From Hellea sp. (GTDB lineage Bacteria; Pseudomonadota; Alphaproteobacteria; Caulobacterales; Maricaulaceae), in contig JAHDBU010000010.1 in the NCBI GenBank assembly GCA_020630275.1, positions 1 to 34,147 of the forward strand: a stretch of 34,147 nt of DNA, given 5' to 3'. The notes below the pieces were generated by a model, which ran no database searches, was not told the DNA's origin, and was given only the letters and a program-made list of their open reading frames with translations. Shown one piece after another: positions 28,195 to 34,147 of the stretch. A program made the position numbers and the translations under genes. Position 1 is the first letter of the stretch. Each line of letters opens with the position of its first letter.

Positions 28195-29672
28195 TGATTA
28201 CCGTCCTTGGCCAACATGTCGTGAGACTCATCAGGTCCGTCCTGCCCCGCTTGATAGAGCTCCAATCGTTGACCTGAGGCCTCCCAAGCGTTGATTATCT
28301 CGTCGACCCATTTCCAGGCGGCCTCAACCTCGTCACCCCGCATAAACAAGGATAGATTTCCGCGAACAACATCCATTAATAATCGCTCATAGGCATCCGG
28401 GTATCGTACGGCGAAATTATCGGCGTAGGACAAATTGAGCGGCAGTGTTTTGAGCCGAAGCCCCCCTGCTCCTGGCTCTTTTATTTCCATCCAGAGATTA
28501 ACAGCCTCATCTGGCTGCAGGCGAATAACCAGTTTATTGGGATTAAGTTTGGTCTTGCCAAATACGGAATGTGGTACGGGCTTGAATTGGATGACTATTT
28601 CTGACCGCCGAGACGCCATGCGTTTGCCGGTTCGGATATAAATGGGAACGCCGGCCCAGCGCCAGTTGTCGATATGGGCTTTGATCGCCACGAAGGTTTC
28701 GGTCTCGCTAAAATCCACGCCGACATCAGTTAAATAGTCGGGCATGACTTCGTCACCAACCTTGCCCCGTGCATACTGACCACGAACAGTGACATAAGAA
28801 GACACGTCTTTTGTTATAGGTCTTAGGGCTCTGAGGACTTTCAGTTTTTCAGTTCGCACGTCATCAGCGTCCAGCGAGGCAGGCGTTTCCATTGCTGTTA
28901 GACACAAGAGTTGGAGCAAGTGATTTTGAACCATGTCCCGGAGCGCGCCCGCCGTATCATAGTAGGAGCCTCGTCCGCCCACACCAATGGATTCAGCAAC
29001 AGAAATTTCCACATTATCGATGGCCCTATTGGACCAAAGCGGCTCCAATAGGACATTACCAAACCTCAGAACCAATAAATTCTGCACGGTCTCTTTGCCG
29101 AGATAATGATCAATCCGGTAAATCTTGTTTTCGTCAAAAACGGCGCGCACGCCTTCATTGGTCGCTTTGGCGGACGCGTAATCCGTGCCCAGTGGCTTTT
29201 CCAAAACGACCCGCGCATTTTCTGTAACGAGTCCCGCTGACTTCAGACCTTCGCAAATAGGTACAAACAGTTTTGGCGGCACGGCCAGGTAAAAAACACG
29301 TACCCGCTTTTTATCCTTGGACAGGGCTTTCCCGAGCGCTTTCCAGTCGGCGGCTTTGTCTCCAATATCCAGACTGACATAGCTCAGCTTATCTGTGAAA
29401 TCAGACCATCGCCCGTCATCATAGTCATCACCGCCGGAAAACTCCTTATAGGCTTCATGCATCTGCTTGGCATAGGCACTATCCGTTCTATCAGAGCGCG
29501 AGGTTCCAATAATACGGCTGTCGTCACTAATCTGACCATCACAAAAACGGTGATACAGAGCCGGGATGAGTTTTCTCCGGGCCAGGTCCCCTGTTCCGCC
29601 AAAAACGACCAGGTCGAATGTATTGACCGGAAGAAAGGCCGATGAAGTTTGTTTGTTTTTGTCTTTAGACAT
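28185..29672 (-). CDS. zwf: Glucose-6-phosphate 1-dehydrogenase
   Basis: VFGGTGDLARRKLIPALY, RIDHYLGKETVQNLLVLRFGN, RTGKRMASRRSEIVIQFK. Confidence 0.97.
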   Translation of the reverse strand: MSKDKNKQTSSAFLPVNTFDLVVFGGTGDLARRKLIPALYHRFCDGQISDDSRIIGTSRSDRTDSAYAKQMHEAYKEFSGGDDYDDGRWSDFTDKLSYVSLDIGDKAADWKALGKALSKDKKRVRVFYLAVPPKLFVPICEGLKSAGLVTENARVVLEKPLGTDYASAKATNEGVRAVFDENKIYRIDHYLGKETVQNLLVLRFGNVLLEPLWSNRAIDNVEISVAESIGVGGRGSYYDTAGALRDMVQNHLLQLLCLTAMETPASLDADDVRTEKLKVLRALRPITKDVSSYVTVRGQYARGKVGDEVMPDYLTDVGVDFSETETFVAIKAHIDNWRWAGVPIYIRTGKRMASRRSEIVIQFKPVPHSVFGKTKLNPNKLVIRLQPDEAVNLWMEIKEPGAGGLRLKTLPLNLSYADNFAVRYPDAYERLLMDVVRGNLSLFMRGDEVEAAWKWVDEIINAWEASGQRLELYQAGQDGPDESHDMLAKDGNQWD

Positions 29673-29719
29673 GTCGATATCGCTTGTCCGAACTATCAGT
29701 CAGGCCCCTTTAGCAAAAA

Positions 29720-29733
29720 TGACAGCGCTGTCA
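29720..29733. promoter_or_regulatory. Predicted LacI-family operator upstream of zwf-pgl-edd
   Basis: Perfect palindrome TGACAGCGCTGTCA with CG-centred symmetry, 48-61 nt upstream of the zwf ATG; overlaps lacI stop codon and a minus-strand TTGACA hexamer. Confidence 0.75.
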
Positions 29734-30735
29734 ATTCTTGAGTGAACGCGTGGATGCTCTTTCTACCAAAGCATGATTTAGAATATTTTGACTCAATTCC
29801 GACTCGTCCTTTTGCAGGAGTAGTTTCGCGGCCCTATACCCCATATCAACGACCGGCTGGCGAATAGTTGTTAAGGGCGGCCAAACCGAGCGCGCGATGG
29901 TTGTGTCGTCAAACCCCGCAACTGACAGGTCATTCGGAACGGAGATTCCAAGCTGCGCGGCAGACGACATAACCCCCGCCGCCGAGTCATCATTACAGGC
30001 AAAAATCGCTGTCGGTCGTTTGCCAGACTTTAAAATCGCTAATCCTGCATCCACACCTGATTTGTACGTAAAATCTCCATCAACAACCCAATCGGGACTA
30101 ATGGTAATTTCAGCCGCCCTCATAGCCTCGCGATAGCCCTGAAATCTAAGCGCGCTGGCACTGTGACGCGGATGCCCTTTCACAAACCCGATATCCCGGT
30201 GCCCCAAGCCTATGAGATAGCTGGTCATTTCCTTTGCGGCCCGCACGTCATCCATTTTGACAATAGAAACGTCACCATGATTGGCTGACGGAGCAATGGG
30301 AATGTAAGGGGTGTTTTTTTTAGCCAGTAAACGCACTACCTCTGCATTGTCACACAGTGGTGGCGCCAAAATAATGCCGTCCACACTCAGACGGGTTATG
30401 AGCCCAGTAATCTCTTTTGTGATGTTTTCCCCCGCCGTATCCAAGGGCTCAACAATAAGATGGTAACCATGCTCACGGCAGGCATTTGTTGCCCCCTTTT
30501 GCAAGTTGATCGTGTAGCCAGGGCTCGGGATATCATAGAGCATAGCGATGAGAAAAGATTTGGAACTGGCAAGCCCTCTGGCAGCCCGATTAGGGGTGTA
30601 ATTCAACTCCAACGCTGCACTATTGACCTTTTCGCGGGTTGTATCTGAAACCGAAGGTTCATTATTCATGACGCGCGAAACGGTTTTCATAGAAACCCCG
30701 GCAAGACGCGCGACATCCATAATTGTTGTTTTCAT
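29731..30735 (-). CDS. LacI-family transcriptional regulator
   Basis: TTIMDVARLAGVSMKTVSRVMNNEPSVSDTTREKV HTH; periplasmic-binding-like effector domain. Confidence 0.95.
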   Translation of the reverse strand: MKTTIMDVARLAGVSMKTVSRVMNNEPSVSDTTREKVNSAALELNYTPNRAARGLASSKSFLIAMLYDIPSPGYTINLQKGATNACREHGYHLIVEPLDTAGENITKEITGLITRLSVDGIILAPPLCDNAEVVRLLAKKNTPYIPIAPSANHGDVSIVKMDDVRAAKEMTSYLIGLGHRDIGFVKGHPRHSASALRFQGYREAMRAAEITISPDWVVDGDFTYKSGVDAGLAILKSGKRPTAIFACNDDSAAGVMSSAAQLGISVPNDLSVAGFDDTTIARSVWPPLTTIRQPVVDMGYRAAKLLLQKDESELSQNILNHALVERASTRSLKN

Positions 30736-30813
30736 GGGCAGGTGTTTAGGCGGTTCGTGTCACAATCGCAACCCCGCCTCAGGTCTCACTCCGGAGGCGA
30801 AATCGTCAGAGCA

Positions 30814-30879
30814 TTAAACGCCGAAAAGAAGCGCCATCACAAAAAGAATGATAGCGATGAAAATCTCTTTCAAGTCCAT
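30814..30879 (-). CDS. Possible 21-aa membrane miniprotein
   Basis: MDLKEIFIAIILFVMALLFGV* with GAGGG upstream of the ATG; below the ORF-track length cut-off. Confidence 0.5.
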   Translation of the reverse strand: MDLKEIFIAIILFVMALLFGV

Positions 30880-30964
30880 TTTCCAAAATCCCTCTTACGT
30901 TGTTGTCTTTAAACGTAAGAAAAGGGAAAAAGAAGCCTAAAAATTGTGAAAATCTCGCAACGAA

Positions 30965-31654
30965 TTAGTCGTAGAAATGCACTAACTCATCAAGCTCAGC
31001 CCGATCTGCCCATAAATCATTGACCTTGGCCTCCGGATTTCCATATCCCAAGGACATACCGACCAAGACGTGTTCGTCGTCTGGTACACTTAAATATTTT
31101 CTAACAGTTTCGGGGTGACGACGCCACCAACCTTGTGGAGCGGTGTGCAATCCTTCCTCGCGCGCTAATAGCATGAGCGATTGCAAATATATGCCGACAT
31201 CCAGATGTTGGGGCATGAGCAGGTCTTTGTGGCCCGTAATGATGATACCGACAGGGGCCTCGAAAAACCTGGCATTATTGGCCAACCAAAGCAGTCGCCC
31301 CATTTTATTATCTCTTGGGATATCCAGCAGCGCATACATGTCCTCGCCCAGCTTATACCGCCAGCTGCGCTGCGGCTCCCAGAGCGGGCTGGGATAGGCA
31401 GGGAAAGTCTCGCCTTCCTGTTTACCGCCTAAAGTGCTTTGAGCGGCTTCTTCCGTAAATTTCTTCAGCGTTTCGCCGGTCATGACATGAGCACGCCAGG
31501 GTTGAAGGTTACCCCCTGACGGCGTGCGGCGCGCGGTATCAAACATCCGGGTCAGAGTCTCTTTCGGAACAGGTTTATCCAGAAATGCGCGGACCGTAAT
31601 CCGGGTCATGAGCGCGTCAGTCACAGAGGAAGATTTGTCGGTATTTAAGGGCAT
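30965..31654 (-). CDS. Nitroreductase family protein
   Basis: RITVRAFLDKPVPKETLTRMFDTARRTPSGGNLQPWRAHVMTG...VLVGMSLGYGNPEAKVN. Confidence 0.92.
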   Translation of the reverse strand: MPLNTDKSSSVTDALMTRITVRAFLDKPVPKETLTRMFDTARRTPSGGNLQPWRAHVMTGETLKKFTEEAAQSTLGGKQEGETFPAYPSPLWEPQRSWRYKLGEDMYALLDIPRDNKMGRLLWLANNARFFEAPVGIIITGHKDLLMPQHLDVGIYLQSLMLLAREEGLHTAPQGWWRRHPETVRKYLSVPDDEHVLVGMSLGYGNPEAKVNDLWADRAELDELVHFYD

Positions 31655-31717
31655 TTATAATCTCGCTTTAACGTGCCTGCTTTACACATCAGGCGAGAGT
31701 TCAAATCAAGGACTGTC

Positions 31718-31888
31718 TTATTTCTTGAAGACTTTTTTCAACATCATAAGGAAAACATAATCGGCGACGGCCAGCCCAATTCCAACAGCCATGGCCAAAG
31801 CCGGGTTTTGCCATTTCTGCCAGACCAGAAAGCCGATGCCTGCGCCGATAATTAACGCACCGAAAGCCGCACCTTCATCGAGTTTCAT
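31718..31888 (-). CDS. Small membrane protein (56 aa)
   Basis: MKLDEGAAFGALIIGAGIGFLVWQKWQNPALAMAVGIGLAVADYVFLMMLKKVFKK*; two TM-like stretches; below the ORF-track cut-off. Confidence 0.65.
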   Translation of the reverse strand: MKLDEGAAFGALIIGAGIGFLVWQKWQNPALAMAVGIGLAVADYVFLMMLKKVFKK

Positions 31889-31956
31889 AGCATTTGGCCT
31901 TGGGCTTTGGACATGCCTATTTGATAAACGTCCAGACGAGCGAAGGCAAGAAGGTC

Positions 31957-32592
31957 TTATTCCACCAATCTGAATTGGATCTCATTGCGACGCGCAAAGC
32001 CAGGCACGAAGGGCGGATCATAAAAGGCATAGTCCGGCGTATCCGCGATTTTCAATCCCTTGGCGGTCGCATAAGCGCGCAATTCTCTGGTTTTCTTGTC
32101 GAGTTTGGATTGCTTCCAGCGGCCTGAGAAACGGATGGTAAGCGCCTTATAGGGCTTAGTTTCGCGGATGGTGATTTCAGAGTTTGTCGGCTTGGGAAGG
32201 GTTTCCATGGTATATTTCGACGGCATCATGAAATTGACGACCCATTGTCCTTCGGATGTTTGTGTCTGGACAACCGGAGAGGTCATTTTAATCTTTTCAG
32301 ATTTGATCTCTGTCTGAACAACCGGTGATGTCATCTTGATTTTGGACTGCACCTGATTGTCACCAAAGATGAAATCAGCCAGTTTGCGAAAGGCCTTATT
32401 GGCGGCCTGTTTACGGTCTCCGGTCACGGTGACTTCCGCCAACAACATAGGCGGATATTCACGAATTTCGATTTTTCCGTCTTCCTGCAGCACCTCATAG
32501 GCGGGCTTTTCGATGGCATAGGCTTTGGGCGGCACGAACATGATCATGACAATAGATATTGCCGTGAGAAACAAAACAGAAAAACGGGTCAT
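31957..32592 (-). CDS. SOUL-family heme-binding protein
   Basis: Signal peptide; PAYEVLQEDGKIEIREYPPMLLAEV, KIKMTSPVVQ repeats, AYATAKGLKIADTPDYAFYDPPFVPGFARRNEIQFRL. Confidence 0.93.
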   Translation of the reverse strand: MTRFSVLFLTAISIVMIMFVPPKAYAIEKPAYEVLQEDGKIEIREYPPMLLAEVTVTGDRKQAANKAFRKLADFIFGDNQVQSKIKMTSPVVQTEIKSEKIKMTSPVVQTQTSEGQWVVNFMMPSKYTMETLPKPTNSEITIRETKPYKALTIRFSGRWKQSKLDKKTRELRAYATAKGLKIADTPDYAFYDPPFVPGFARRNEIQFRLVE

Positions 32593-32615
32593 TAGGACAC
32601 CTCCTAACCCGTTTT
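32581..32615 (-). promoter_or_regulatory. Start-codon-spanning hairpin / terminator-like element
   Basis: Minus strand AAAACGGGT TAGGA ggtg TCCTA [ATG] ACCCGTTTT then TTCTGTTTTG; 9+5 bp perfect stem. Confidence 0.75.
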
Positions 32616-32656
32616 ACGCGTTTCTATATCTCGTAGATCAGAACAATAGCAGTTGG

Positions 32657-34147
32657 CTACAGCCCCAACTTATCCCGCAAAATTTGGTTCACAGCCTGTG
32701 GGTTGGCTTTGCCGCCACTGGCTTTCATGACCTGCCCGACAAAGAAACCGAGGAGTTTCGGATTGTCTTTGGCCTTTTCAACTTGAGCCGGATTGGCGTC
32801 GAGCGCCTCTTGGACTAAGGCTTCGATAGCGCCCGTATCTGTTACCTGTTTCAAACCTTCCTTTTCGATGATGTCGTCAGCTGAGCCGCCGCCTTCGAAC
32901 ATTTTCTCGAAGACTGTTTTGGCAATTTTACCGGAAATGGTGTTATCGGCAATCCGGTCCAAAAGCCCACCCAACGCATCAGCACCGACAGGACTATCAG
33001 AAAGATCGATCGCAGACTTATTGAGGGCTCCGAACAGATCTCCCATCATCCAGTTGGCCGCTATCTTGGCGTCGCGCGGTTTATCGCCGCCTTTAACTAG
33101 CTGCTCATAGAAATCGCCAACGGTTTTATCGACCGTCAGAACACCTGCGTCATAAGACGGGATACCGAATTCCGACACAAAGCGCGCTTTGCGGGCATCT
33201 GGCAATTCCGGAAGGTTGGCTTTGATCGCATCAACAAAACCCTGCTCCAGGTTCAGGGGCAACAAATCCGGATCCGGGAAATAGCGATAGTCATGGGCGT
33301 CCTCTTTTGAGCGCATGGACCGGGTTTCGTTTTTGACGCTGTCATAAAGACGCGTTTCCTGATCAATGGTCTCGCCGGCCTCGATGAGGTCGATCTGGCG
33401 ACGGGCTTCATGCATGATGGCCTGACGAATAAAGCGCAGGGAGTTGACGTTTTTGATCTCGCACCGCGTACCAAGCTCCCCGCCCGGACGGCGAACCGAT
33501 ACGTTCACATCCGCCCGCAGATTGCCTTTTTCCATATCGCCATCACAAGTGCCAAGGGCCCGGACAATGCCGCGGAGCTTATCCACATAGGCGGACGCCT
33601 CTTCGGGCGAGCGCATATCGGGCTTGGACACAATCTCCATAAGTGCCACGCCGGAACGGTTCAAATCTACATAGGTTTCGTCATCTGATAAATCATGCAC
33701 GGATTTTCCGGCGTCTTGCTCGAGGTGCAGCCGCTCAATACCGACGGTGATGGTTTCACCGTCTTCGCGTTCAATCTCGATCTCGCCTTCGCCCACGATA
33801 GGATGGGCGAATTGAGAAATCTGGTAGCCCTGCGGCAAGTCTACATAGAAATAATTCTTGCGATCAAACCGGGAATATAGGTTGATTTGTGCGTTCAGAC
33901 CCAATCCCGTACGGACCGCCTGCTCAACGCAGAATTCATTGATGACCGGCAGCATGCCTGGCATGCCTGCATCGACCAGCGACACTTGCGTGTTCGGCTC
34001 GGCCCCATATTCCGTGGCAGCCCCAGAGAAGAGCTTGGAATTAGACGCGACCTGAGCATGGACTTCCATACCGATGATGATTTCCCAATCACCGGTCTCG
34101 CCTTTGAGCCAATCTTTTTCATCGGCGACGCGTTTAGCTGTAAACAT
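32657..34147 (-). CDS. gatB: Asp-tRNA(Asn)/Glu-tRNA(Gln) amidotransferase subunit B (reaches the right edge)
   Basis: [53 protein letters not shown] at the final bases, so the true start may lie outside the window. Confidence 0.96.
   Translation of the reverse strand: MFTAKRVADEKDWLKGETGDWEIIIGMEVHAQVASNSKLFSGAATEYGAEPNTQVSLVDAGMPGMLPVINEFCVEQAVRTGLGLNAQINLYSRFDRKNYFYVDLPQGYQISQFAHPIVGEGEIEIEREDGETITVGIERLHLEQDAGKSVHDLSDDETYVDLNRSGVALMEIVSKPDMRSPEEASAYVDKLRGIVRALGTCDGDMEKGNLRADVNVSVRRPGGELGTRCEIKNVNSLRFIRQAIMHEARRQIDLIEAGETIDQETRLYDSVKNETRSMRSKEDAHDYRYFPDPDLLPLNLEQGFVDAIKANLPELPDARKARFVSEFGIPSYDAGVLTVDKTVGDFYEQLVKGGDKPRDAKIAANWMMGDLFGALNKSAIDLSDSPVGADALGGLLDRIADNTISGKIAKTVFEKMFEGGGSADDIIEKEGLKQVTDTGAIEALVQEALDANPAQVEKAKDNPKLLGFFVGQVMKASGGKANPQAVNQILRDKLGL

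Noticed and set aside
32275-32345. KIKMTSPVVQT...KIKMTSPVVQT duplication in the SOUL protein
   Set aside because: Two such K-I-x-M-T-x-P-V segments are a known feature of the SOUL/HEBP family, so this is not a new duplication.
33950-33975. Direct repeat GCATGCCTG x2 in gatB
   Set aside because: Encodes the conserved GatB motif DAGMPGMLP; explained by protein sequence.
1-34147. Mobile elements, defence islands, CRISPR or prophage
   Set aside because: No transposase, integrase, regularly spaced repeats, tRNA-flanked insertion or recognised defence genes; gene content looks like core chromosome.

Overview
The window reads as ordinary chromosomal DNA from an alphaproteobacterium, with a Hyphomonadaceae-like gene content (taxonomy is inference). 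I see no rRNA, tRNA, CRISPR array, transposase or phage genes. Main blocks: partial MTA phosphorylase and a GNAT acetyltransferase; cytochrome bc1 operon petABC preceded by a second, divergent Rieske gene; trmL-hemF; a secreted S8 peptidase; cca, a NUDIX hydrolase and a DUF1285 protein; a MoxR/DUF58/BatA-DUF4159/GATase-like operon; a repeat-containing lipoprotein and a secreted protein; queE-queC; a MaoC dehydratase; a TonB-dependent receptor; a YqaA/DedA-like membrane protein; an ABC exporter; a lacI/zwf/pgl/edd Entner-Doudoroff cluster; a nitroreductase, a SOUL heme-binding protein and gatB. Best leads: (1) the upstream Rieske paralogue keeps all four cluster ligands but has lost both disulfide cysteines and both H-bonding Ser/Tyr residues that tune the cluster in canonical bc1 Rieske proteins; (2) a 14-bp hairpin whose 3-nt bulge is exactly the SOUL gene's ATG and which is followed by a T-run; (3) a 13-bp perfect hairpin inside queE with a mutually exclusive alternative stem; (4) a perfect 14-bp LacI-type operator between lacI and zwf. 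All were read by eye; no search, alignment or folding was run.
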